Source of the DNA: JAVVHH01 sp963848035
GTDB taxonomy: Bacteria > Pseudomonadota > Alphaproteobacteria > Acetobacterales > Acetobacteraceae
DNA length: 64,000 bases
Direction: 5' to 3'
Assembly (NCBI GenBank): GCA_963848035.1
Contig: CAWKCD010000001.1
Span: 3,596,001 to 3,660,000, forward strand
Below the pieces are notes generated by a model. It was not told the DNA's origin, did no database searches, and saw only the letters and a program-made list of their open reading frames with translations. Shown here one piece after another: positions 27,304-35,888 of the stretch. Position 1 is the stretch's first letter; each line of letters opens with the position of its first letter. The position numbers and the translations under genes are program-made.

Positions 27304-28380
27304 CGCGGTGGGGTCGACCTCGTGGTCGCCGAGGACGTCGCCGACATAGAGGGATTGGACCAGGACCAGTAGGGCGGCGGCGATGGGCGTGCCGAGGATG
27401 ATGCCGGGGATCGAGAACAGCGTGCCGAGAATGGTCATGGAGAGGACGGACAAAGCGGGGGGCAGTTCGAGAATGCGGCGCTGGACGATCGGGGCGATCA
27501 CGTAGCCTTCGAACAGGTGGCAGACGACGTAGACGCCGAGCGCCCAGGCGGCGGTGACCGGGCCGGCGGATAGCGCGATCAGGACAGCGATGGCGCCGGC
27601 GACGATGGTGCCGACATAGGGCACGAAGGTGAGCAGGCCGGAGATCACGCCGATGGCGAACGGGGCGGGGACGCCGACGAGCCAGAGGCCCACGGATGCG
27701 AGCACGCCGACGGCGAGCATGCTGATCAGCTGACCCAGCACCCACATCCGCAAGGCATGGCCAACCTCGTTCAATACCGCACGGAGGCGGGGACGACGGT
27801 CGATGGGCGCGAGGCGGACGATGCCGCCGACATAGGTGGAAGGGGCGGCGGCGAAGTAGATCGCGGTGATGATGGCGACGAAGAGTTCGGTCAGCGTGGT
27901 GAGGGAGAAGGTGAAGATCTTCGCGGCGGGGCTGACGGCGCGTTCGGCGAGGCTCTGGAGCTGGTCGTCGCCGCCCTGCATGTAGCCGGAATCCTGCAAG
28001 CGCTTGCGGAGGCTCTCGGTCTCCGAGACCAGGCGGGTGGCGACGTCGTTGAGCTGGTGGAAGAGGTTTGGACCGGTCCAGTAGGCCAGCCCGCCGAGCA
28101 CGGCGCAGAGGACGACGAGGACGACGGTCAGCGCGAGGCCGGCCGAGAGCGGCGTGTGGGCCATCACCCAGTTGGTCGCGCCGCGCAGGGCCGCGCCGAG
28201 CAGGATCGCGAAGAAGATCAGCATGACGACGTAGCCGAGGGCGTAGGCGGCGAGGACGACGCCGGCGATCATCGCGATCTGTCCGGGCGTCAGGCGCGGG
28301 AGAGAGCGGCGCTGGTCCTGGAGGGGCAGATGGGGCGCAGGCAGGCGCGGTGCGGTGGAGAGCGAGACGTTGAGTTCCAT
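27295..28380 (-). CDS. AI-2E family transporter
   Basis: Inner-membrane permease of the AI-2E exporter (TqsA/PerM-like) family, 361 residues. About eight hydrophobic helices are visible, with the family pattern PYVGTIVAG in the C-terminal half and a cytoplasmic linker (RLVSETESLRKRLQ) between helix groups. Family members export autoinducer-2 or ions; the substrate here is unknown. I took the ATG at 28380, giving a proline-rich 30-residue N-terminal extension. Divergent from the FAD monooxygenase gene with 127 bases between starts. Confidence 0.85.
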   Translation of the reverse strand: MELNVSLSTAPRLPAPHLPLQDQRRSLPRLTPGQIAMIAGVVLAAYALGYVVMLIFFAILLGAALRGATNWVMAHTPLSAGLALTVVLVVLCAVLGGLAYWTGPNLFHQLNDVATRLVSETESLRKRLQDSGYMQGGDDQLQSLAERAVSPAAKIFTFSLTTLTELFVAIITAIYFAAAPSTYVGGIVRLAPIDRRPRLRAVLNEVGHALRMWVLGQLISMLAVGVLASVGLWLVGVPAPFAIGVISGLLTFVPYVGTIVAGAIAVLIALSAGPVTAAWALGVYVVCHLFEGYVIAPIVQRRILELPPALSVLSMTILGTLFSIPGIILGTPIAAALLVLVQSLYVGDVLGDHEVDPTALH

Positions 28381-28507
28381 GCGACGGCGATCTCCGGACT
28401 GCCGACGGATGGCGGCCTTCGTTGCGCCAACGCGGAGGCCGCGCACGAGTTCGCGAGTTTTGGCGGACGCACGGCGCGGCGGTAGGGTGGCCGGAACGGG
28501 AGGAGAC

Positions 28508-29719
28508 GTGCGGGTGCGGCAGGGGAGAGGGCGGGTCGCGGTGGTCGGCGGTTCGATCGCCGGGTTGTTCGCGGCGCTGCTGCTGCGCGGGCGCGGCTGG
28601 GACGTGATGGTGTTCGAGCGGGCGACGGAGGCGCTGTCGGGTCGCGGCGCCGGGATCGTGACGCATCCGCAGCTCGATCGCGCGCTCGAGCTGGCGGGGG
28701 CGGCGCCGGCGGAGGGGGTGGAGGTCTGGCGGCGGCTGGTGTTGGGCGCGGACGGGGCGGTGGTCGCGTCGCATGCGCTGCGGCAGCGGATGACGTCTTG
28801 GGACCAGCTCTGGCGGCGGTTGCGGGAGGCGCTGCCGGACGAGTGCTATCGGCGGGGCGTGGAGTTCACGGGGTTCGGGCAGCATGCGGATGGGATCGAT
28901 GTGCGGCTGGCGGATGGGACGGTCTGGCCGGCGGATGTGATGGTCGGCGCGGACGGGTTGCGGTCGGCGGTGCGGACGGTGCTCGTGGGGGATCGGGAGC
29001 CGCTCTATGCGGGGTACGTGGCCTGGCGCGGATTGGTGCCGGAAGGGGCGCTGTCCGCCGCGGCGCGCGAGGTGCTGTTCAGCGCGATGGCGTTCTGCCT
29101 GCCGCCGGGCGAGCAGATGGTGGGTTATCCGGTGGGCGGCCCGAATGACGATCTGCGACCGGGTCATCGGCGGTTCAACTGGGTCTGGTATCGCCCGGCG
29201 GACCCGGCGGCGGCGCTGCCGGCTCTGCTGACCGATCGGAACGGGCAGCGCCATGCGGTTTCGATCCCGCCGCCGCTGGTCCGTGACGAGGCAGTGAGCG
29301 CGATGCGGGAAGCGGCGGCGGCGCTGCTGGCGCCGGCGTTCCAGGAGGTCGTCGAAGCGACCGAGCGCCCGTTCCTGCAGCCGATCTATGATTTGGAATC
29401 GCCGCTGCTGGCCGAGGGGCGGGTGGCGCTGATCGGCGATGCGGCGTTCGTCGCGCGGCCGCATGTCGGCGCGGGAACCACGAAGGCGGCGGAGGATGCG
29501 CTGGCGCTGGCCGACGCGCTGGATCGCGCGGAGCCGGTGGCGGCGCTCGCCGAGTACGCCCGGCTGCGGCGGCCGGAGGGGCAGCGGCTGCTGCGGCGCG
29601 CACGGCATCTCGGGGCCTACATGCAGGCCGAGCAAGGCTCTGAGGAGGAGCGCAGCGCGGCCGAGCGGCACCGGACCGCGAACGCGGTGCTGGGCGAGAC
29701 CGCGATCCTGACGTTCTGA
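28508..29719 (+). CDS. FAD-dependent monooxygenase, 2,6-dihydroxypyridine hydroxylase-like
   Basis: Group A flavoprotein monooxygenase of 403 residues. The FAD loop is VVGGSIAGLFAALLL near the N-terminus, then LSGRGAGIVTHPQL, an EVWRRL region, GADGLRSAVRT (the second FAD/NADPH motif) and IGDAAFVARPHVGAGT. The GRGAGIV...HP pattern is what I associate with 2,6-dihydroxypyridine 3-monooxygenase and nicotinate-pathway hydroxylases. The GTG at 28508 follows GGGAGGAGAC, a good ribosome-binding site. It leads a run with the deacetylase-like and epimerase genes. Substrate specificity is inferred, not proven. Confidence 0.8.
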   Translation: MRVRQGRGRVAVVGGSIAGLFAALLLRGRGWDVMVFERATEALSGRGAGIVTHPQLDRALELAGAAPAEGVEVWRRLVLGADGAVVASHALRQRMTSWDQLWRRLREALPDECYRRGVEFTGFGQHADGIDVRLADGTVWPADVMVGADGLRSAVRTVLVGDREPLYAGYVAWRGLVPEGALSAAAREVLFSAMAFCLPPGEQMVGYPVGGPNDDLRPGHRRFNWVWYRPADPAAALPALLTDRNGQRHAVSIPPPLVRDEAVSAMREAAAALLAPAFQEVVEATERPFLQPIYDLESPLLAEGRVALIGDAAFVARPHVGAGTTKAAEDALALADALDRAEPVAALAEYARLRRPEGQRLLRRARHLGAYMQAEQGSEEERSAAERHRTANAVLGETAILTF

Positions 29720-29734
29720 CAATGGAGATCGACC

Positions 29735-30598
29735 ATGCAACCGCGTGACCGCGCGCCGTATTCCGCCATCGTCGACCGTCCGGCGCTCCGCCTTCCGGGC
29801 GGCGCCCGGGTGGTCGTCTGGACGATCGTCAATCTCGAGGTTTGGGACATTGAGCGGCCGATGGCGCGGCAGATCCTGACGCCGCCGACGGGGCAGGTGC
29901 TGCTGCCGGACGTGCCGAACTGGAGCTGGCACGAGTATGGGATGCGGGTGGGGGTTTGGCGGTTCTTCGACCTGTATCGGCGGCTCGGCATCCGGCCGAC
30001 GCTCTCGGTCAATGCGCGCGTCTGCGACGATTACGAGCGGGTGGCGGCGGAAGCGCGGGACGCGGGCTGGGAGTTCATGGGGCATGTCTGGGACCAGATG
30101 CCGATCCACAAGCTCGAGGATCAGCGGGCGACGATCCATCGGAGCCTGGACCGGTTGGAGGCGTTCACCGGGGTGCGGCCGGTGGGCTGGCTCGGGCCGG
30201 GGCTGACGCAGACGCTAGACACGCCGGAGCTGCTGGCCGAGGCGGGGGTGCGGTATATCGGAGACTGGGTCTATGACGACGAGCCGACCGAGATCGCGAC
30301 GGCGAAGGGCAAGTTGGTGACGCTGCCCTATACGGTCGAGTTGAACGACATCCCCACCATGATGATCCAGCATCACGAGTCGCCGTATTGGCTGACGCGG
30401 TGCCGCGACACGTTCGATCGTTACTGGCAGGAGGGGGCGACGCGGCCGAAGATTATGGCGATCGCCGTTCATCCCTATATTTCGGGACAGCCGCACCGGA
30501 TCAAGTATTTGGAGCAGGTCTACGAATACATCAACCAGCACGAAGGGGTGGTGCACTGGAACGGGGCGGAGATCCTGGACTGGTGGGAGCAGCGATGA
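29735..30598 (+). CDS. Polysaccharide deacetylase-fold hydrolase (PuuE-like)
   Basis: Protein of 287 residues of the NodB/polysaccharide-deacetylase superfamily, in the subgroup that includes the metal-independent allantoinase PuuE and related amide-ring hydrolases. No signal peptide, so cytoplasmic, which fits a catabolic rather than cell-wall role. Landmarks: LSVNARVCDDYERVA, GWEFMGHVWDQ, GWLGPGLTQT, and IAVHPYISGQPHR near the C-terminus. Sits 15 bases after the monooxygenase and overlaps the epimerase start by ATGA. A role in opening a heterocyclic ring is plausible but inferred. Confidence 0.8.
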   Translation: MQPRDRAPYSAIVDRPALRLPGGARVVVWTIVNLEVWDIERPMARQILTPPTGQVLLPDVPNWSWHEYGMRVGVWRFFDLYRRLGIRPTLSVNARVCDDYERVAAEARDAGWEFMGHVWDQMPIHKLEDQRATIHRSLDRLEAFTGVRPVGWLGPGLTQTLDTPELLAEAGVRYIGDWVYDDEPTEIATAKGKLVTLPYTVELNDIPTMMIQHHESPYWLTRCRDTFDRYWQEGATRPKIMAIAVHPYISGQPHRIKYLEQVYEYINQHEGVVHWNGAEILDWWEQR

Positions 30599-31605
30599 CT
30601 GCTTCGGTGCCGATCGCGGGCGGACGGTTCGCGATCGTGGGGGGTGCGAGCCTGGTCGGGTCGGCAACGGCGGCGGCGCTGCTGGCGCGGGGAGCGGCGG
30701 AGGTCCGGCTGTTCGACAATTTCTCGTTCGGGTCGGACGAGGCGATCGCGGAGATCAAGGGCGACAGCCGGGTCAAGGTGGTGCCGGGCGACGTGATGAA
30801 GCTGCAACAGGTGTTGCCGGCGTTGGACGGGGTGGATGGGGTGATCCAGCTCGCGGCGCTCATGACGATCTCGATGGACCGGGATCCCTGGGGCGGGCTC
30901 GACGTGAACATCCGGGGTGTGCAGAACGTGCTGGAGGCGTGCCGGGTCGATCGGGTGCGCAAGGTCGTGTTCGCTTCGTCGAACGCGGTTTACGGCTACG
31001 GGCCTGGGGTGATGGGTGACCTGATGGAGGCGACGCCATTCCACTCGGCGGGGGCGCCGCCGGCGGCCATCCTGTATGGGGCGAGCAAGCTGATCGGGGA
31101 GCAGCTTTGCCGGGACGCGTTCCGCAGGCACGGGCAGGACTACGTCGTGCTGCGCTACTCGACGGTGTATGGCGAGCGGCAGCATTACCGGGCGGCGAAC
31201 GCGCTCTACATCATCGAGACGCTCGACGCGATCCGGCGCGGGGAGCGGCCGAAGGTCATCGGGGACGGGTCGGAGACGAAGCATTTCGTCTATGTCGGGG
31301 ATCTGGCGCGGGCGAATTGCCTGGCGCTGGAGGCCGATGCGACGGATGTCGCGGTGAACGCCTCGGGGCCGTCGCCGGTGACGACGTTGGAGCTGGTGAA
31401 GCTGGTGGCGGAGTTGGCGGGGCGGCCGGACCTGGCGCCGGAACTGGCGCCGCCCGATCCCAGCAAGGTGCGGCTGACATCGGGCGGCGCGTTCCGGATC
31501 GACCACTCGGCCGCGATGGCGGCGATCGGGTGGGCGCCGGAGGTGGATATGCGGGAAGGGCTCGCGCGGCTGCTGGCCTGGCGAGCCGCTACTGCGGGAA
31601 GTTGA
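30595..31605 (+). CDS. NAD-dependent epimerase/dehydratase family protein
   Basis: Extended short-chain dehydrogenase of 336 residues. The cofactor loop is IVGGASLVGSATA at about residues 14-26 (last glycine conserved), followed by AALMTISMDRDP, FASSNAVYGYG with the catalytic serine, and YGASK with the tyrosine and lysine. A C-terminal substrate region follows VIGDGSETKHFVYVGD. Usually such proteins act on nucleotide sugars, but here the gene is coupled to catabolic genes (ATGA overlap with the upstream hydrolase). Its last 17 bases overlap the convergent VOC gene. Confidence 0.86.
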   Translation: MTASVPIAGGRFAIVGGASLVGSATAAALLARGAAEVRLFDNFSFGSDEAIAEIKGDSRVKVVPGDVMKLQQVLPALDGVDGVIQLAALMTISMDRDPWGGLDVNIRGVQNVLEACRVDRVRKVVFASSNAVYGYGPGVMGDLMEATPFHSAGAPPAAILYGASKLIGEQLCRDAFRRHGQDYVVLRYSTVYGERQHYRAANALYIIETLDAIRRGERPKVIGDGSETKHFVYVGDLARANCLALEADATDVAVNASGPSPVTTLELVKLVAELAGRPDLAPELAPPDPSKVRLTSGGAFRIDHSAAMAAIGWAPEVDMREGLARLLAWRAATAGS

Positions 31606-31999
31606 GCTCGATGGTCACGCCATTGGGGTCGCTGACGAATATCTGCATCAGGTCCATGTTGGGCACTTTGCGTTCACGGAACGGGATGTCGGCTTTCTGG
31701 AATTGGGCGCGCATGCCCTGGAAATCGCGGCCGACGAAGGCGACGTGGTCGATGGAGCCGGTGCCGGCGCTGGTCTCGGTGGCGTGGTCACCGAGGTAGT
31801 CCTTCAGCCCGGCGCTGTCGTTCGGATCGATGCCGACGACGTGGACCACGGCGATGCCGCCCTGATAGAGCCAGACGCCGGGGAAGGGGAAGTTCGGCCG
31901 GGGGCCGACCTCGAAGCCGAGGATCTCGGTATAGAATTTGCGGGTGCTTTCGACATCCTTGGTGCGGATTGAATAGTGGTCGAGACGTTCGATCGACAT
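31589..31999 (-). CDS. VOC family protein (glyoxalase/dioxygenase fold)
   Basis: Compact vicinal-oxygen-chelate protein of 136 residues with two beta-alpha-beta-beta-beta modules. Likely metal ligands are His8 in RLDHYSIRT, the histidine in VVHVVG, the histidine in DHVAFVG, and the glutamate in TIELNF. It could be a glyoxalase, a ring-cleaving dioxygenase or a resistance protein; nothing in the sequence decides. Its start is 90 bases from the divergent molybdenum-hydroxylase operon. Confidence 0.83.
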   Translation of the reverse strand: MSIERLDHYSIRTKDVESTRKFYTEILGFEVGPRPNFPFPGVWLYQGGIAVVHVVGIDPNDSAGLKDYLGDHATETSAGTGSIDHVAFVGRDFQGMRAQFQKADIPFRERKVPNMDLMQIFVSDPNGVTIELNFPQ

Positions 32000-32089
32000 G
32001 ACGCCCTCCTGTTTGACGTGAGCGTGGGACGGCGGGCAGGCGAGTGCAAGAGGGGTTGACGTGGGCGCGTTTCGGCAAATGCTGCTGGG

Positions 32090-32947
32090 ATGAAAGCGCC
32101 CGCGTTCGACTATGTGCGTCCCGAGAGTTTGGCGGAGGCGCTGGCCTTGCTGGCGGCGCATGGCGAGGCGGCGCGGCCGGTGGCGGGCGGGCAGAGCCTG
32201 CTGCCGGCGATGAACCTGCGGTTGGCGTCGCCGTCATTGCTGATCGATATCGGGCGGCTTGCGGCGTTGCGGGGGGTGACGCTGCAGGGGGGCGTGCTGC
32301 GGCTGGGGGCGTTGACCCGGCATGCGGAGCTGTTGTCGTCGCCGGAGATCGGCACGGCGGCGCCGCTGCTCGCGCGGGCTGCGGCCCAGATCGCGCATCC
32401 GGCGATCCGCAGCCGCGGCACGATCGGAGGGTCGCTCGCGCATGCCGACCCGGCGGCCGAGTTGCCGGCGTGTCTGCTGGCGCTGGGCGGGCGGGTCGTG
32501 GCGCAGAGTGCGGCGGGGATGCGGGTGATCGGGGCGGATGACTTCTTCACCGGGCTGTTCGCGACGGCGCTGCGGGCGGATGAGTTGATCGTGGCGGTTG
32601 AGATCGACGTGCCGCGGGTGGGGGCGGTGACCGGGTTCGGCGAGTTGACGCGGCGGAGCGGGGATTACGCCATCATCGGATTGGCGGCGCAGGGGCGGGT
32701 CGAGGGCGACGTTTGGACGGCGCTGCGATTGGCGTTCTTCAGCGCGGGGGCGACGCCGGTGCTGGCGCCGCGGACGGCTTCGGCGCTGATGCGCGAGGGG
32801 GTCGAGGCGGCGGTGCGCACGTTGGGAGAGGATCTGCAGCCGCCGGACGATCTGCAGGCTTCGGGGGCGACGCGGCTGCATTTGGCGCGGGTGCTGCTGC
32901 GCCGGGTCGTGGGGGAGATGCGGCCGGGGTTGGAGCGGGCGGCATGA
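32090..32947 (+). CDS. Molybdenum hydroxylase, FAD-binding medium subunit (CoxM-like)
   Basis: Medium subunit of a xanthine-oxidase-family enzyme, 285 residues. The FAD loops are VAGGQSLLPAMNLRLA at about residues 27-42 and TIGGSLAHADPAAELPA at about 113-129. It passes electrons from the 2Fe-2S subunit to FAD. Gene order is medium, small, large, each overlapping the next by ATGA. Length and motifs are normal. Confidence 0.9.
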   Translation: MKAPAFDYVRPESLAEALALLAAHGEAARPVAGGQSLLPAMNLRLASPSLLIDIGRLAALRGVTLQGGVLRLGALTRHAELLSSPEIGTAAPLLARAAAQIAHPAIRSRGTIGGSLAHADPAAELPACLLALGGRVVAQSAAGMRVIGADDFFTGLFATALRADELIVAVEIDVPRVGAVTGFGELTRRSGDYAIIGLAAQGRVEGDVWTALRLAFFSAGATPVLAPRTASALMREGVEAAVRTLGEDLQPPDDLQASGATRLHLARVLLRRVVGEMRPGLERAA

Positions 32948-33408
32948 CCGAGGTGCGGCTGCGGGTGAATGGGGAGGCGGTGGCGGCGTCGGTGCTGCCG
33001 CGGACGCATCTGGCGGATTTCCTGCGGGAGGCGCTGGGGCTGACGGGGACGCATTTGGGGTGCGAGCACGGGGTGTGCGGGGCGTGCACGGTGCGGCTCG
33101 AGGGGGAGATCGTGCGGGGGTGCCTGGTGCTGGCGGTGCAGGCGGACGGGCTGTCGGTCGAGACCATCGAGGGGGTGTCGGATAGCGGGGAGGCGGCGTC
33201 GCTGCAGGCGGCATTTGCGGAACGGAACGCGCTGCAATGCGGGTATTGCACGCCGGGGATGGTGCTGGCGGCGCTGGATCTGCTGCGGGCGCCGGGCGTG
33301 CCGAGCCGGGAGGCGATCCGGGAGCATCTGTCGGGAAATTACTGCCGGTGCACGGGGTATCAGGCGATCGTCGATGCGGTGGAGACGGTGGCGAGGGCGC
33401 GGGCATGA
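32944..33408 (+). CDS. Molybdenum hydroxylase, 2Fe-2S small subunit (CoxS-like)
   Basis: Iron-sulfur subunit of 154 residues. The plant-ferredoxin-type cluster ligands are in GCEHGVCGACTV with a later RGC, and the second cluster ligands in CGYCTPGM and YCRCTGY, so both 2Fe-2S sites are complete. It links the molybdenum centre to FAD. It overlaps both neighbours by ATGA, which indicates one transcript and coordinated subunit production. Confidence 0.93.
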   Translation: MTEVRLRVNGEAVAASVLPRTHLADFLREALGLTGTHLGCEHGVCGACTVRLEGEIVRGCLVLAVQADGLSVETIEGVSDSGEAASLQAAFAERNALQCGYCTPGMVLAALDLLRAPGVPSREAIREHLSGNYCRCTGYQAIVDAVETVARARA

Positions 33409-35768
33409 GCCTGTCGCCGCTGGACCGGCCGAATTCCTATATCGGCAAGGGCGTGCCGCGGCCAAATTTGGCGCGGCTGACGCAGGGACGCGGGCAGTTC
33501 GTGAGTGACCTGCAATTGCCGCGGATGGTGCATGTCGCGTTCCTGCGCTCGCCCTATGCGCATGCGCGGATCGTGCGCCTGGACGTCTCGGCGGCGCGGG
33601 CGCGCGAGGGGGTGGTCGCGGCGGTGGTGGCGGAGGATCTGGCCGAGCTCTGCTCGCCCTGGGTGGGCGTACTGGCGCATCTGAAGGGGCTTAAATCGGC
33701 GCCGCAATATCCGCTCGCGCGGGAGCGGGCGCGGTGGCAGGGGGAGCCGGTGGCGGCGGTGGTCGCGGCGACGCGGGCACTGGCGGAGGACGCGGTCGAG
33801 CTGATCGAGGCGGAGTGGGAGGAGCTGCCGGCGCTGGTGGATGCGGCGGCTGCGCTCGAGGCGCCGGCGATGCATCCGGAATTGGGCGACAATCTGGCGT
33901 TCGAGCGGCTGCTGGATGCGGGCGCGGTGGATGACGCATTCGCCGGGGCGGATGTGGTGATCGAGGAACGGTTCGGCTTCGCGCGCCACACCGGGGTGAC
34001 GCTGGAGGCGCGGGCGATCGTGGCCGATTGGAACCGCGGGGAGCAGCGTCTGACGGTGCATATGGGCACGCAGGCGCCGCATATGATGCAGAACATCTAC
34101 GCGACGCTTCTGGGGATCGAGGAGCGGCAAGTCCGGGTCGTGTGCAACGATGTGGGCGGGTCGTTCGGGATCAAGATCCACGTGTATCCGGACGATATCG
34201 CGACGGCGGCGCTGGCGAAGATGCTGGGGCGGCCGGTGAAGTTCGTGGCGGACCGGCTGGAGAGTTTTACGAGCGACATCCATGCAAGGGGGCACGAGGT
34301 GTCAGCGCGGATCGCGGTGCGGGCGGATGGGACGATCCTGGGGTTCGACATGGACGACCTGACCGGGATCGGGCCGTATTCGGCGTATCCGCGGACGTCG
34401 GCGGTCGAGGCGAACCAGGTGGTGAACCTGTTCGGGGGGCCCTATGCGTGCCCGAATGTGCGGGCGCGGGCGCGGGTGGTGTTCCAGAACAAGACGATGA
34501 TGTCGCAGTATCGGGCGGTCGGGCATCCGATCGCGACGACCGTGACGGAGGGGCTGATCGATCTCGCGGCGCGGCGGCTGCAGCTCGACCCGGCGGAGAT
34601 CCGGCGGCGCAACTTGATCGCCGATGACGCCTACCCCTGCGCGTCGGCTTCGGGGATGCGGTTCGAGGGGCTGTCGCATCAGGCGTCGCTCGGGAGGCTG
34701 CTGGCGATGATGGATTATCCGGCGCTGCGGGCCGAGCAGGCGGCGCTGCGCCGGCGGGGGATCCATCGCGGGATCGGGCTGGCCAGCTTCATCGAGATCA
34801 CCAATCCGGGGCCGGCCTTCTACGGCGTGGGCGGGGCGCGGATCTCGGCGCAGGACGGCGTGGCGGTCCGCTTCGATGCGGCGGGGACGGTGGTGCTGCA
34901 GGCGAGCGTGACCGAGCAGGGACAGGGGACGGAGGCAATCCTGGCGCAGATCGCGGCGACGGCGCTGGGGGTGACGCCTGATCGGGTGCGGGTGATCCTG
35001 GGGGATACCGACAACACGCCGTACGGCGGCGGCACTTGGGCGTCGCGCGGGGCGGGGATCGGGGGCGAGGCGGCGTGGCAGGCGGCGTTGGCGTTGCGGG
35101 AGAATGCGCTGGTGCTGGCCGGGAGCCTGCTGCAGGCGGAGGCGGGGATGCTCGATCTCGTCGGCGGCGCCGTCGTCGATCGGGATAGCGGGCGGGAGCG
35201 GATGACGGTCGCGGAGCTGGCGCGCGTGGCGTATTTCCGGCCGGACACGCTGCCGAAGGGCGTGCAGGCGGAGCTGATGGCGGTGCGGCATTACGTGCCG
35301 CGCGAGTATCCGTTCGCGTTCACCAACGGGGCGCAGGCGTCGTGGCTCGAGGTGGATACCGAGACCGGGTTCGTCCGGCTGCTGCGGCATTGGGTGGTGG
35401 AGGATTGCGGGACGATCCTCAATCCGCTGCTGGTGGACGAACAGATCAGGGGCGGGGTGGTGCAGGGGTTGGGGGCGGCGCTGTTCGAGGAGTGCGTCTA
35501 TGACGGGCAGGGGCAGATGGTGAACGCCAGCATGGCGGATTACCTGGTGCCGATGGCAGGCGAGATGCCGGACATCGACGTCGCCCATATCAGCACCCCT
35601 ACGGCAGATTCGGCGCTGGGGGCGAAGGGCGCGGGGGAGGCGGGAACGGCGGGGGCGGCTTCGGCGGTGCTGAACGCGGTCAACGACGCGCTGGCACCGT
35701 TGGGCGTCAAGATCTGGGATATTCCGCTGACGCCGGAGCGGGTATTGCGGGCGCTCGGGCGGGTTTGA
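33405..35768 (+). CDS. Molybdenum hydroxylase, molybdopterin large subunit (CoxL-like)
   Basis: Catalytic subunit of 787 residues holding the molybdopterin cofactor. Motifs: the GVPRPNLARLTQGRGQF N-terminus, VGGSFGIK, the EQGQGTEA cofactor segment, and GAKGAGEAG with the catalytic glutamate near the C-terminus. Around residue 367 the active-site loop reads SQYRAVGHP, not the AYRCSFR of form I CO dehydrogenase, so CO oxidation is unlikely; hydroxylation of an aromatic or N-heteroaromatic substrate is more plausible. No accessory or maturation gene follows in the window. Confidence 0.92.
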   Translation: MSLSPLDRPNSYIGKGVPRPNLARLTQGRGQFVSDLQLPRMVHVAFLRSPYAHARIVRLDVSAARAREGVVAAVVAEDLAELCSPWVGVLAHLKGLKSAPQYPLARERARWQGEPVAAVVAATRALAEDAVELIEAEWEELPALVDAAAALEAPAMHPELGDNLAFERLLDAGAVDDAFAGADVVIEERFGFARHTGVTLEARAIVADWNRGEQRLTVHMGTQAPHMMQNIYATLLGIEERQVRVVCNDVGGSFGIKIHVYPDDIATAALAKMLGRPVKFVADRLESFTSDIHARGHEVSARIAVRADGTILGFDMDDLTGIGPYSAYPRTSAVEANQVVNLFGGPYACPNVRARARVVFQNKTMMSQYRAVGHPIATTVTEGLIDLAARRLQLDPAEIRRRNLIADDAYPCASASGMRFEGLSHQASLGRLLAMMDYPALRAEQAALRRRGIHRGIGLASFIEITNPGPAFYGVGGARISAQDGVAVRFDAAGTVVLQASVTEQGQGTEAILAQIAATALGVTPDRVRVILGDTDNTPYGGGTWASRGAGIGGEAAWQAALALRENALVLAGSLLQAEAGMLDLVGGAVVDRDSGRERMTVAELARVAYFRPDTLPKGVQAELMAVRHYVPREYPFAFTNGAQASWLEVDTETGFVRLLRHWVVEDCGTILNPLLVDEQIRGGVVQGLGAALFEECVYDGQGQMVNASMADYLVPMAGEMPDIDVAHISTPTADSALGAKGAGEAGTAGAASAVLNAVNDALAPLGVKIWDIPLTPERVLRALGRV

Positions 35769-35775
35769 CCGGTCG

Positions 35776-35792
35776 CCGCGCGACACGCGCGG
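35776..35792 (+). terminator. Possible hairpin after the molybdenum hydroxylase operon
   Basis: Perfect 7-bp stem CCGCGCG/CGCGCGG with a 3-base ACA loop, eight bases after the large-subunit stop codon. There is no T run after it, so a classical intrinsic terminator is not shown; it may still mark the transcript 3' end. The rest of 35793-35888 is AT-richer and holds nothing else I can name. Confidence 0.35.
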
Positions 35793-35888
35793 AAGTGAAC
35801 GGATCCATATCCAAAATAAGCTTGTTGCCATGAAGTAATGTGAGACCGTTCAGGGGTCTTACGGGAATATACAATCGCCTGAACCGCC

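Noticed and set aside
27098..30139. A roughly 1000-residue minus-strand frame spanning aroE, the permease and the monooxygenase
   Set aside because: Arg/Pro-rich translation with no motif; it crosses genes in both directions that are clearly real.
33405..35768. Carbon monoxide dehydrogenase (form I)
   Set aside because: Gene order fits CoxMSL, but the large subunit lacks the AYRCSFR active-site loop and has SQYRAVGHP instead; no cox accessory genes follow.
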